Shown here: in pieces, positions 49,048-57,277 of the stretch
Layout: the number at the start of each line of letters is the position of its first letter
Position numbering within the stretch: position 1 is the stretch's first letter
From: CAVQUE01 sp046290435
GTDB lineage: Bacteria; Actinomycetota; Acidimicrobiia; Acidimicrobiales; UBA8592
Length of the DNA stretch: 64,000 nt
Direction of reading: 5' to 3'
Assembly: GCA_046290435.1 (NCBI GenBank)
Contig: JBKAGO010000045.1
Span: forward strand, 27,500-91,499
Program-made: the position numbers and the translations under genes
Notes under the pieces: model-generated
What the model saw: only the letters and a program-made list of their open reading frames with translations
What the model was told of the DNA's origin: nothing
Databases searched by the model: none

Positions 49048-50541
49048 GTGGACCAACGAACCCCTGTGATCATCGGTGCGGCCCAGCGCAACGCTTCGGA
49101 CGACACCGACCACGACCCCATCGACGAGATGGTGCGCGTCGCCGAGCGTGCCCTCGCCGACGCGGGCGAGGCTGCGGTGCGCGACGCCCTGGGTGCCGTG
49201 CGGGTCCTGGGTGGTATCTGGCCCTACAAGGACCCCGGGCGTCTGGTGGCGGCTGCGCTCGGTGTCGAGGAAGCGTGGACTTCCCGCTCTGCGATCGGCG
49301 GCAACGAGGTGTACGACCTGGTCGGCGACACCGCCGCGCGCATCGCCGACGGCAGCCTCGACGCCGCCCTCGTCTGTTCCTCCGAGGTCGGCCGCACCCG
49401 GCGTCGGCTCGCCAAGCGCGGCGAGGAGGCGACGTGGCATCCCGAGCGTGACGACGCCGTTCCCGACGAGGGCGAACCGGCCTTTCCGGCCATGATGGAC
49501 CAGGCGATGATCAGCGCAGGCGTGCGGAGTGCGCCGGTGTTCTATGCGCTCGCCGAGTCCGCCATTCGTCACCGCCGCGGGGAGGACGTCGCGGCGAACC
49601 TCGGTCGGATCGGCGCCATGTGGGCCGCTGCCGCGCAGGTGGCCGCCGGCAATCCCCACGCCGTGTTGCGCGACGCCCCGTCGGCCGAGGTCATCTCGAC
49701 GATCACACCGGCCAACCGGTTGGTCGCGCACCCGTACCCCAAGCTGATGACCGCCAACATCGATGTCGACCAGGCCGCAGCGCTGGTGATGGTGTCGGTC
49801 GAGACCGCGACCCGCCTCGGGGTGCCTCGCGACCGCTGGGTGTTCCCCGTCGCCGCCACCGGCGACGACGACGAGATGATCCCCACCCACCGCCACGCCC
49901 TCGACGAGTCGCCGGCCATGGGGCGCTCCGGCCGCCGGGCCCTGGAGCTCGCCGGGGTGGGCGTCGACGATTGCAGGTACCTCGACCTGTACTCGTGCTT
50001 CCCGGCAGCCGTCGAGCTGGCCCAGCGCGAGATCGGCGTCGCCGAGGACCGGGACTTCACCATCACCGGAGGGCTGACCTTCGCAGGTGGCCCGCTCAAC
50101 AGCTACTGCCTGCACGCTGCGGCCACGGCGGTGGCGCTGCTGCGCGAAGCGCCCGAGGAGTTCGCGCTGCTCACCGGCAACGGCGGTTGGTTCTCGAAAC
50201 ACAGCGCACTGGCGCTGTCGGGTCGCCCACCCGCGGAAGGCTTCCGCCGGGACCGCCGCATCGGCCCCACCGGCGCCGATGTGGCGCGCCCGACGCCTGC
50301 CGAACTCGCCGAGGGCGAAGAGGTGGCCGCCACCGTCGAAGCAGCGACGGTCAGCGCAGGCCCTGGCGGACCCGACGCTGCGATCATCTCCTGCCTCGAC
50401 GCCGACGGTGCCCGCCGCTGGGTCGGCTCGACCGACCGCGCCGTGATCGACCAGGTGCTCGCCGGTGGCCTCGTGGAGGCCACGGCGACGGTCGTGGGTG
50501 ATACAGGCGGGCAGACCCAATTCGCGAACTTCTCGGGATAG
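49048..50541 (+). CDS. Thiolase-like protein (TLP1 type) with extra C-terminal domain
   Basis: The 497-residue protein has a thiolase fold start TPVIIGAAQRN and late motifs LDLYSCFPAAVELAQREIG and GGLTFAGGPLNSYCLHA, as in the mycobacterial acetyl-CoA acetyltransferase/TLP1 group. These proteins carry an additional C-terminal OB-like domain; here it spans about 420-497. TLP1 members are thought to be monomeric and to lack ordinary thiolase catalysis, so activity is uncertain. The GTG start is leaderless. A diverged copy of the extra domain lies 0.9 kb downstream, beyond a VapBC module. Confidence 0.82.
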   Translation: MDQRTPVIIGAAQRNASDDTDHDPIDEMVRVAERALADAGEAAVRDALGAVRVLGGIWPYKDPGRLVAAALGVEEAWTSRSAIGGNEVYDLVGDTAARIADGSLDAALVCSSEVGRTRRRLAKRGEEATWHPERDDAVPDEGEPAFPAMMDQAMISAGVRSAPVFYALAESAIRHRRGEDVAANLGRIGAMWAAAAQVAAGNPHAVLRDAPSAEVISTITPANRLVAHPYPKLMTANIDVDQAAALVMVSVETATRLGVPRDRWVFPVAATGDDDEMIPTHRHALDESPAMGRSGRRALELAGVGVDDCRYLDLYSCFPAAVELAQREIGVAEDRDFTITGGLTFAGGPLNSYCLHAAATAVALLREAPEEFALLTGNGGWFSKHSALALSGRPPAEGFRRDRRIGPTGADVARPTPAELAEGEEVAATVEAATVSAGPGGPDAAIISCLDADGARRWVGSTDRAVIDQVLAGGLVEATATVVGDTGGQTQFANFSG

Positions 50542-50594
50542 GGGCGGTCGGCTCGGGGAAACCTCGAGGGGGGATCTGCGCGACTCTGCACGAG

Positions 50595-50619
50595 GCATAC
50601 TCGAACGCACGGAGTATGC
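50595..50619. promoter_or_regulatory. VapBC operator palindrome
   Basis: GCATACTC (50595-50602) and GAGTATGC (50612-50619) form a perfect 8-bp inverted repeat around 9 nt, 21 nt before the vapB ATG. Antitoxins of this type bind such palindromes to repress their own operon. CACACT, 6 nt before the ATG, may be the -10 box. Confidence 0.65.
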
Positions 50620-50640
50620 GTTGCATGGCACACTGATGCG

Positions 50641-50847
50641 ATGACCCGGACGACCATCGAGATCGACGACGAAGCGCTCGCCGCTGCCGCGCAGGAGCTG
50701 GGTACGACCACCAAGGTCGAGACGGTGAATGCTGCGCTCGCCTTCGTCGCAGCACGTCGTCGTCGCGCCGAGGCGTTCGACGATCCCGCTGTTTGGGGAA
50801 GCCCCGATCTCGGGGATGAAAGGGTGCGCAACGAGGCTCGCCGTTGA
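50641..50847 (+). CDS. vapB: VapB-type antitoxin
   Basis: The 68-residue protein starts TRTTIEIDDEALAAAAQELG followed by VNAALAFVAARRRRAEA, the ribbon-helix-helix pattern of VapB antitoxins, and ends in a short disordered tail (GSPDLGDERVRNEARR) that would occupy the toxin. Its stop overlaps the toxin start (TTGA), the usual coupling of such pairs. A palindromic operator lies just upstream. Confidence 0.85.
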   Translation: MTRTTIEIDDEALAAAAQELGTTTKVETVNAALAFVAARRRRAEAFDDPAVWGSPDLGDERVRNEARR

Positions 50848-51269
50848 TCCCCAGAGGTCTGTACCTCGCGGACACCAGTGCAGCGGCGCGTGCGGCGAAT
50901 CCCAGCGTGCGAGCAGAGCTCACCCGTATCGGGAGGCTCGGCCTGGCAGCCACGTGCGTCACCGTCGACCTGGAGATCCTCTACTCGGCTCGCAACCCCG
51001 GCGAGTACGAGGACATCTCGGCGGCGAGAGCGGCCGGATTCACCGATCTGCCCATGAACCAAGCGATCGCGGACCGTGCCAGAGCTGTGCAGCGAGCGCT
51101 CGCAGCGCAGAGCCAGCACCGGACGGCGGGCATCGTCGACCTGTTGACGGCCGCAACGGCCGAACACCACGGTGCAACCGTCGTGCACTACGACGCCGAC
51201 TTCGACGCAATCGCAGCGCTCACCGGCCAACCCGTGCGGTGGGTGGTGCCCAAGGGCTCGGTGTCGTGA
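50844..51269 (+). CDS. vapC: VapC-type PIN-domain ribonuclease toxin
   Basis: The 141-residue protein has the PIN-domain acidic residues in LADTSAAARA, VDLEILYSAR, GIVDLLTAATA and VHYDADFDAIA, which bind Mg and cut RNA. The C-terminal RWVVPKGS resembles that of a second VapC in this window. The TTG start overlaps the vapB stop. The module lies between the thiolase-like gene and a duplicated piece of it. Confidence 0.87.
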   Translation: MIPRGLYLADTSAAARAANPSVRAELTRIGRLGLAATCVTVDLEILYSARNPGEYEDISAARAAGFTDLPMNQAIADRARAVQRALAAQSQHRTAGIVDLLTAATAEHHGATVVHYDADFDAIAALTGQPVRWVVPKGSVS

Positions 51270-51317
51270 TGCGGGGTTCGGATCCCGCTGCCTCGATCGA
51301 ATCCGCAGCGGGGCATG

Positions 51318-51356
51318 GCGCCGACTCTCTATCCTCGTGCCCGTTCGATCCGTTCC
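51318..51356 (+). promoter_or_regulatory. Promoter-like 39-mer, copy 1
   Basis: This 39-bp stretch matches 52889-52927 (before ilvD) at 31 positions, including a CTCTATCCTC core with TATCCT as a candidate -10 box and ATCCGTTCC near the end. Here it precedes the duplicated thiolase tail. Confidence 0.55.
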
Positions 51357-51361
51357 CGGGG

Positions 51362-51574
51362 ATGGCCGTCGTCATCGAAGCAGCGACCGTCAGTGCGGGC
51401 CCCGGCGGCCCCGACGCAGCTGTCTTCACCTGCCTCGACGCAGATGGTGCCCGCCGCTGGGTCGGCTCGACCGACGCGACGGCCATCGAGCGGATCTTCA
51501 CCACCGACCCGGTAGGCACCTCGGCCACCATCACCGCCAGAGCCGACGGCGCGCTCGTGACCAGCAGTTTGTGA
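51362..51574 (+). CDS. Stand-alone copy of the thiolase extra C-terminal domain
   Basis: The 70 residues from MAVVIEAATVSAGPGG to the end align with the C-terminal domain of the upstream thiolase-like protein (both contain CLDADGARRWVGSTD). Thirty bases, 51446-51475, are identical to 50407-50436. It has its own ATG and a promoter-like segment but no clear ribosome site. It is either a remnant of a duplicated thiolase gene, or a domain expressed alone. Confidence 0.55.
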   Translation: MAVVIEAATVSAGPGGPDAAVFTCLDADGARRWVGSTDATAIERIFTTDPVGTSATITARADGALVTSSL

Positions 51575-51606
51575 CTATTGACTCAGGAGCGGGGGGGGTA
51601 CCTTGC

Positions 51607-51933
51607 ATGGCATGGCTGGTCGTTGCGGTGGTCATGATCGCCAGTACCACCCTATTCGTAGCTCCCGTTTCAAATGCGCAGAACCCCCCGCCGACGGGCG
51701 GAGGACCGGGCTCGTCGGAATGCTGTTCGGCGACCAGCTACTCGAAGAGTAGTGACAAAGCCGTGATGCAGGCACTCGGTCCATGCGCTGCGATATGCCT
51801 GAGAGCGCGGTATGTGATTCCCGGCCAAGGGGCAAGTTGGACGTCGTGGACGTGCTGCGCATGGTTGTACAGACAACTATCCACATCGTGGAATATGAAC
51901 GGTCGCCAATCATGGATGCGGACACATCTCTGA
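51607..51933 (+). CDS. Possible small exported Cys/Trp-rich protein
   Basis: The 108-residue frame starts with a signal peptide-like segment (MAWLVVAVVMIASTTLF, then APVSNAQN), a Pro/Gly linker, and a mature part with six to seven Cys including two Cys-Cys pairs, and a Trp-rich end. I do not recognise a family. TTGACT (51578) and TACCTT (51599) may form a promoter, but no good ribosome site is visible apart from a G-run. Rare AGA, CTA and TCA codons are frequent, unlike the rest of the window, which suggests recent transfer or a non-coding frame. Confidence 0.35.
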   Translation: MAWLVVAVVMIASTTLFVAPVSNAQNPPPTGGGPGSSECCSATSYSKSSDKAVMQALGPCAAICLRARYVIPGQGASWTSWTCCAWLYRQLSTSWNMNGRQSWMRTHL

Positions 51934-51957
51934 CGCTCTCATTTCCTACGGAGTATC

Positions 51958-52740
51958 ATGCTGCTTTCTAGACTCGTCATCGGTGTTGTTTCGGCTTTGC
52001 TGCTGATCGCAGCTACTGGCTGCGCAGGAACCCGTGACACCGAAGTGGTCGCAGGTCAGCCTGGCGTCGGTGGAACGGTGGAGGCGCCAAGCGTCGAACC
52101 GGCTCCAGACGCACGTGCCACCCCTGCCCCTGCCGATGAACTCCTCTCCCTGGAGGACGTCGAGGAAACACTCGATTCGATCGATCCGGAACGGTTCCGC
52201 GATCCCGACCCCGCTCTTCAGCGGGACCTTGCCGGTCTCGATCTCGTCGAGTCGGGGATCGATGAGAGCCAGGCCGATGCGCTCGCCGATGGGGTCGTGA
52301 CCCTCGACGAGTATCGGACGCAAGTCGAGCGAGGCGCAGATTGCGTGGCCGACACCGGGCTCGTGCTCGATCCGCCCTGGATCAGGACAGAGACGACCTT
52401 CGGCGTCGAGCAGTTCACCTATGGGTTCGGAAACGAAGGTACGAGCATCACCGAAGAGGAGATGTTTCGGTTGGCAGACGACTGTCAGGGCAGGTACTTC
52501 TTCCTCTTGCAGTTCGTGTACGAGATTCAAAACGGTCCCACGCCAGATGACACCAGGCAATTGCGCCTTGAGATTGCTCAGGAGGCCTGGCCGTGCATGA
52601 TCGAAGCTGGGTTGCAGCTGGACGATTTCAACGTCAACGAGCTAACCATCGAGGAAGCCGAGGAGATCTGGGTGCGTGCTCTTTCCCAGGCTCCAGAAAC
52701 CGAAGCCTGCCTGTTGGACCTCTTCGCAGACGCCACCTGA
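51958..52740 (+). CDS. Hypothetical lipoprotein
   Basis: The 260-residue product has a lipoprotein signal (VVSALLLIAATGC, Cys22), a Pro/Ala linker and a soluble acidic domain with three conserved-looking Cys positions (ADCVADTG, ADDCQGRYF, EAWPCMIEAG, ETEACLLDLF), which could form two disulfides. No family is recognised. GGAG 5 nt before the ATG supports the start. Base composition is less GC-rich than neighbouring genes. It follows the small exported frame by 24 nt, so the two may form one unit. Confidence 0.7.
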   Translation: MLLSRLVIGVVSALLLIAATGCAGTRDTEVVAGQPGVGGTVEAPSVEPAPDARATPAPADELLSLEDVEETLDSIDPERFRDPDPALQRDLAGLDLVESGIDESQADALADGVVTLDEYRTQVERGADCVADTGLVLDPPWIRTETTFGVEQFTYGFGNEGTSITEEEMFRLADDCQGRYFFLLQFVYEIQNGPTPDDTRQLRLEIAQEAWPCMIEAGLQLDDFNVNELTIEEAEEIWVRALSQAPETEACLLDLFADAT

Positions 52741-52888
52741 CCGGCCAGACGCGTGGGCGCTGTCGCCCACGGGTTGGGCGCGACCACCGAGGTCGACACC
52801 ATTCGGTGCGACGTCCCCCTGGGTCGGTTCCGTAGGCGTCTGCCGTTCACATCGCAACCCACCACACCGCAACCCGCTGCGCCGTACC

Positions 52889-52927
52889 GTGCCGAGTCTC
52901 TATCCTCTCTGCGGTTCCATCCGTTCC
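52889..52927 (+). promoter_or_regulatory. Promoter-like 39-mer, copy 2 (before ilvD)
   Basis: Contains TATCCT (52901-52906) as probable -10 box for ilvD and matches 51318-51356 at 31 of 39 positions. The 23 nt to the ATG at 52950 have only a weak ribosome site. Confidence 0.55.
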
Positions 52928-52949
52928 TGCATCCCGACTGTGAGCACCC

Positions 52950-54668
52950 ATGGCCGATACCCCTGATCCCGCCGACACGCCCGTCCAGCTGAACCGTGTG
53001 TCGTCGCGGATCACCCAGCCGGCCAGCCAGGGTGCGTCGCAGGCGATGCTCTATGCCACCGGCCTCACCCCGGCCGACATGGACAAGGCCCAGGTCGGCA
53101 TCGCGGCGTGCTGGTACGAGGGCAACCCGTGCAACATGCACCTGGGTGGCCTGGGCGACCACGTCAAGCGTGGCGTCGTCGAAGCCGGCCTCATCGGCAT
53201 GCGGTTCGACACCATCGGCGTCTCCGACGGCATGTCGATGGGCACCGACGGCATGTCGTACTCGCTGCAGAGCCGCGACCTCATCGCCGACTCCGTCGAG
53301 ACGGTCATGGCCGCTCAGTGGTACGACGCCCTGGTCGCCCTGCCCGGCTGCGACAAGAACATGCCGGGCGTGGTCATCGCCATGGGTCGCCTCGACCGGC
53401 CGTCGATCATGGTCTACGGCGGCACCATCAAGCCCGGATGCGCCACCATCGGCGGGGTCGAGGAGCAGCTCGACATCGTCTCGGCGTTCCAGAGCTACGG
53501 CCAGAAGCTGGCCGGCACCATCACCGAGGAGGAGCGCCAGGCCATCGTCGCCAATGCCTGCCCCGGCGCCGGCGCCTGCGGCGGCATGTACACGGCCAAC
53601 ACCATGGCCAGCGCCATCGAGGCCATGGGTCTGAGCCTGCCGTTCTCGTCGTGTACGCCGGCCGAGGATCAGGCCAAGATCGACGAGTGCGTCGCCGCCG
53701 GCCACGCCATCAAGGTGTGTCTGGAGAAGGAGCTCACGCCGCGACGCATCGTCACCCGGGCGTCGTTCGAGAACGCGCTGGTGCTCACCATGGCCCTCGG
53801 CGGCTCCACCAACGCGGTGCTGCACAGCATCGCGATGGCCCGTGCCTTCGGTATCGACCTCACCATCGACGACTGGCTGTCGGTCAGCAACCGGGTGCCG
53901 CTGCTGGCCGATCTCAAGCCGTCGGGCGCCTACGTCATGGAGCAGCTCCACGACGTCGGCGGCATCCCGGGCGTCATCCGCTACCTGCTCGAGAAGGGCT
54001 ACATGGACGGCGATCAGATGACGGTCACCGGCCGCACCCTCGGCGAGAACGTCGCCGACGCAGCGCCGTTGACCGAGGGCCAGACCATCATCGCCCCGGT
54101 CGAGACCGCGGTGAAGTCCCGAGGCCACATCTCGATCCTGCGCGGCAACCTGGCGCCCGGCGGCGCCGTCGGCAAGATCACCGGCAAGGAGGGCCTGCGG
54201 TTCTCGGGCCCAGCGCGGGTGTTCGACTCCGAGGAGGACATGCTCGTCGGCCTCGAGGAGGGCCGGATCGCGTCGGGCGATGTCATCGTCATCCGCTACG
54301 AGGGTCCCAAGGGCGGCCCGGGCATGCCCGAGATGCTCACCCCCACCAGCGCCCTCGCCGGCGCCGGCTTCCTCGACGACGTGGCCCTCATCACCGACGG
54401 CCGGTTCTCCGGCGGCAGCCACGGGTTCATCATCGGCCACGTCGTGCCCGAAGCGCAGGAGGGCGGCCCCATCGCGCTGGTGCACGACGGCGACCTCATC
54501 ACCATCGACGACGAAGAGCACACCATCGTCGTCGACGTGTCCGACGACGAGCTCGCAGCCCGTGCCGACGCATGGACGGCCCCGCCGTTCAAGGCAACCT
54601 CGGGCACGCTCTGGAAGTACATCAAGCTGGTCGACGACGCCAGCCACGGCTGCATCACCGACGGCTGA
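52950..54668 (+). CDS. ilvD: Dihydroxy-acid dehydratase
   Basis: The 572-residue enzyme catalyses the third step of valine/isoleucine synthesis, dehydrating 2,3-dihydroxy acids. The three iron-sulfur cysteines are in EGNPCNMHLGG, LPGCDKNMPG and CPGAGACGGMYTANT, and GRFSGGSHGFIIGHVVPEA is the catalytic C-terminal motif. The length and motifs fit the long actinobacterial IlvD. It is monocistronic and is followed by a nested hairpin before a convergent gene. Confidence 0.95.
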   Translation: MADTPDPADTPVQLNRVSSRITQPASQGASQAMLYATGLTPADMDKAQVGIAACWYEGNPCNMHLGGLGDHVKRGVVEAGLIGMRFDTIGVSDGMSMGTDGMSYSLQSRDLIADSVETVMAAQWYDALVALPGCDKNMPGVVIAMGRLDRPSIMVYGGTIKPGCATIGGVEEQLDIVSAFQSYGQKLAGTITEEERQAIVANACPGAGACGGMYTANTMASAIEAMGLSLPFSSCTPAEDQAKIDECVAAGHAIKVCLEKELTPRRIVTRASFENALVLTMALGGSTNAVLHSIAMARAFGIDLTIDDWLSVSNRVPLLADLKPSGAYVMEQLHDVGGIPGVIRYLLEKGYMDGDQMTVTGRTLGENVADAAPLTEGQTIIAPVETAVKSRGHISILRGNLAPGGAVGKITGKEGLRFSGPARVFDSEEDMLVGLEEGRIASGDVIVIRYEGPKGGPGMPEMLTPTSALAGAGFLDDVALITDGRFSGGSHGFIIGHVVPEAQEGGPIALVHDGDLITIDDEEHTIVVDVSDDELAARADAWTAPPFKATSGTLWKYIKLVDDASHGCITDG

Positions 54669-54677
54669 GCGTCCCGG

Positions 54678-54734
54678 CCCCGATCTCGTCGCGGTGATCC
54701 ACCGTCACGGTGGAAGAACACAACGAGATCGGGG
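54678..54734. terminator. Nested inverted repeat (GATCTCGT family), copy 2
   Basis: Outer arms CCCCGATCTCGT (54678-54689) and ACGAGATCGGGG (54723-54734) are perfect, and enclose CCACCGTCACGGTGG (54699-54713). The element lies between the convergent ends of ilvD and the FG-GAP gene and is the sister of 13761-13816. It probably stops transcription from both sides. Confidence 0.8.
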
Positions 54735-54766
54735 CGAATGCTCCGCTGGTGCGGGCATCCGGCTCG

Positions 54767-57094
54767 TCACTGGTAGCTGACGTAGACGGGGAGGGGGTCG
54801 AGTCGGGCGAGGACCTCTCTCGGGGTCAGCCGATTCGTGTCCTCGTCGTAGAAGATCTTGAAGCCGCGTTCGAAGCGGGGCGGGAGCAGGTTGTCGTAGT
54901 CGGCGATCTTGGCGGCCGGGCCTCCTTCGCCGTCGGCGTGGAAGATGATGCGGACGCCGGGCCGGTCGACGATCGCGTCGGTGTTGGTCACCATCGCCGC
55001 CCTGAACCGATGGATGATCAGGATCCGTGGCGGCAGGTCGTGGTCGGCTGCGAGGTCCGAGAGGTAGCGCGAGACCCGGTTGATGTCGGCGGCGTCGAGT
55101 GTGCCGATCCGCCCTGCGGGCGTCTGGGTCGGCCCGACGACCCACTCCGGGTCGATGGCGAGCCCGACATCGGGCTCGGTCAGCAGGTTCTCGTATGCCC
55201 GGGCTTCGTCGACGACGTCGGCTCTGCCGGGTTGGATGTCGAGGACGAGGCGACCGCCGACGGTGCGTATCTCGTCGAGGTAGGTGCGCAGCTCGGCCTC
55301 GCCGGCTCGGGAACGGTAGAGGCCGTCGGCGCCCGGGCTCGCGGTCACGAGTGTGGCGATCATCTCGAACACCGGAACGATCTCCCGTCCCGACGCCGCA
55401 TAGGGGGCCGCCTGGTCGAGCAGACGTGACAGCGCCCGTGCCGGTGTCCCTTCGCCGGCGACGCCGAGCACGGGAGCGGACGGGTGCCCGTAGAACGCCA
55501 CCATCAGCTCGGACGCCGGGTTCGTCCCGTCGTTGAAGACGAGGTGGAGCTGGCCGGCGTCGCGTGTGCCGTGGCGGTCCTCGAGCGGGACGCCGACTGC
55601 CAGATCGGGGGCATCGTCGCCGTTCACGTCGCCGACCGCCAGCGCTTCGGCCCAACGGTCGCCGCGTTGGGGCAGGCCGAAGATGGGGCGGCGCTGGATG
55701 ATGATGGTGGCGTCGAGCGCTTCGATGCCGCGTTGGTTGCTGTCGTACACGGCGAGTGCGCCCGCGTCGCTGCGGTTGCGGACCGACTCGCCGGGGATGC
55801 CGACGACGAGGTCGGCGACCCCATCGAGATCGAGATCGCCTGCCGCCAGCGTCCGGCCGAACTGGTCACCGCGCTCGGGGATGCCCGAAACGGGGCCGCG
55901 TTGGCTGAGGAGCTGATTGCGGGCAGCGCCGATGCCATGGGAGCGGCCGTAGAGCACGTTCACGGCCCCGGCGTCTTGGCGACCCCGCACGCCCTCGCCC
56001 GGCACGCCGACGGCGAGATCGTCGATGCCGTCGTCGTCGAAGTCGGCGGCGACCAGGGCCCAGCCGAAGAGATCGCCGGCCTCGGGGCGTCCGACGACAG
56101 GACCTCGTTGGCTCACCAGCATGCTGTCGGCCTTGTCGAGCCCATCGGGCGAGCCGCCGACGATGGCGACCTTGCCGGCGTCGGCGGTCCCGCCGACGTC
56201 CTCGTAGGGGATGCCGATGGCGAGGTCGTCGTGGCCGTCACCGTCGAAGTCGCCGGCTGCCAGCGCATGGCCGAATCCGTCGCCGTTCTGGGGAAGGCCG
56301 ACGACGGGACGGAACTGGTTGACGAACTGGTTGCGGTCGGCAGCGAGCCCGGCGGGCGTCCCGTAGATGACATTGACGGCGCCGGCGTCGGTGGCATCGC
56401 GTACGGCGAGGTCCTCACCGGGCTTGCCCACTGCGAGGTCGTCGTGGCCGTCGGCATCGAAGTCGCCGACCGCCAGCGAGAACCCGAACCTGTCGCCGGG
56501 CTCGGGCCGACCCGCCACGTCGGCTTCGGTGAAGACGCTGGACTCGGCTGCGGTGAGCCCCTCGGAGGATCCGTACACGACACGGACGGCGCCGGCATCG
56601 GGTGCACCGGGGAGGTCTTTCAGCGGCACACCGATGGCGACGTCGTCGAATCCGTCGCCGTCGAAATCGCCGACGGCGACGGCATGGCCGAAGCGATCAC
56701 CCCGTTCGCTCTCGCCGGCGCCACCGCCGAACAAGGTGTCCTGGTCGACGAGCGACGATGCGGCCGGCACGGGCCCGTCGGAGGATCCGGGGACGATGCG
56801 GATACTGCCGCCGCTGCCATGGCCGGGACTGCCGACGACGATGTCGCCGTGGCCGTCGCCATCGAAGTCCCCGATGGCGACCGCTGCGCCCAGGTTCTCG
56901 TCGCGCTGGACGGCGTCGCTGCCGAGGTCTGCGCTGTCGAACGCGACGTTGGCATCGACATCGAGGTCCGCCGCAGCCACGCCGACGAGGGCGGCGAGCG
57001 TGGCGACGACGATCCACGCTCCCAGGGCACGCGCCATTCGTCGGGCAACGGGCCGATCTCGCCGGACGCGAGCCGGCGTGGCGGGTCCGTCCAT
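54767..57094 (-). CDS. Secreted FG-GAP repeat protein with C-terminal enzyme-like domain
   Basis: The 775-residue protein begins with a signal segment (MARALGAWIVVATLAALVG) that an inner ATG at 57037 would expose directly. Then come seven FG-GAP/integrin-alpha repeats, each with a calcium loop such as GDFDGDGHGDIVVG. Residues about 510-775 form a separate domain starting VAFYGHPSAPVLGV, with LVLDIQPGRADV and DVGLAIDPEWVVG, resembling secreted actinobacterial domains of unknown function with a barrel-like pattern. I infer a surface protein binding or modifying glycans. GAGG lies 8 nt before the ATG at 57094. Confidence 0.78.
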   Translation of the reverse strand: MDGPATPARVRRDRPVARRMARALGAWIVVATLAALVGVAAADLDVDANVAFDSADLGSDAVQRDENLGAAVAIGDFDGDGHGDIVVGSPGHGSGGSIRIVPGSSDGPVPAASSLVDQDTLFGGGAGESERGDRFGHAVAVGDFDGDGFDDVAIGVPLKDLPGAPDAGAVRVVYGSSEGLTAAESSVFTEADVAGRPEPGDRFGFSLAVGDFDADGHDDLAVGKPGEDLAVRDATDAGAVNVIYGTPAGLAADRNQFVNQFRPVVGLPQNGDGFGHALAAGDFDGDGHDDLAIGIPYEDVGGTADAGKVAIVGGSPDGLDKADSMLVSQRGPVVGRPEAGDLFGWALVAADFDDDGIDDLAVGVPGEGVRGRQDAGAVNVLYGRSHGIGAARNQLLSQRGPVSGIPERGDQFGRTLAAGDLDLDGVADLVVGIPGESVRNRSDAGALAVYDSNQRGIEALDATIIIQRRPIFGLPQRGDRWAEALAVGDVNGDDAPDLAVGVPLEDRHGTRDAGQLHLVFNDGTNPASELMVAFYGHPSAPVLGVAGEGTPARALSRLLDQAAPYAASGREIVPVFEMIATLVTASPGADGLYRSRAGEAELRTYLDEIRTVGGRLVLDIQPGRADVVDEARAYENLLTEPDVGLAIDPEWVVGPTQTPAGRIGTLDAADINRVSRYLSDLAADHDLPPRILIIHRFRAAMVTNTDAIVDRPGVRIIFHADGEGGPAAKIADYDNLLPPRFERGFKIFYDEDTNRLTPREVLARLDPLPVYVSYQ

Positions 57095-57263
57095 GGTGTC
57101 GATCCTCGTGGCGGCGGCTTTCAGCCCGGCGATCGCCCGGCAGTCGGGCATGGTGTTCCCCGAAGGGGGATCACCCAAACCGGCCGACACCGGGCAGTGC
57201 TTCGCCACCCAGTGTTCGCTTCGACGTCATCGCCGGTCCATCGACCTGGTCGGGCTGCGGTCC

Positions 57264-57269
57264 TACGGT
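57264..57269 (+). promoter_or_regulatory. -10 box of leaderless transglutaminase-like gene
   Basis: TACGGT ends 8 nt before the GTG at 57278, and no ribosome site is seen. The spacing is slightly longer than in the other leaderless candidates. Confidence 0.35.
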
Positions 57270-57277
57270 TCGCGCTC

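Noticed and set aside
48412..50631. 739-codon frame extending the thioesterase upstream across the thiolase gene
   Set aside because: The upstream part is antisense to the thiolase-like gene and has no domain. A leaderless promoter starts the real gene at 48915.
55484..57277. Long open frame antisense to the FG-GAP gene, merging into the transglutaminase gene
   Set aside because: Only the last 290 codons (from 57278) have homology-like content. The rest mirrors the FG-GAP gene.
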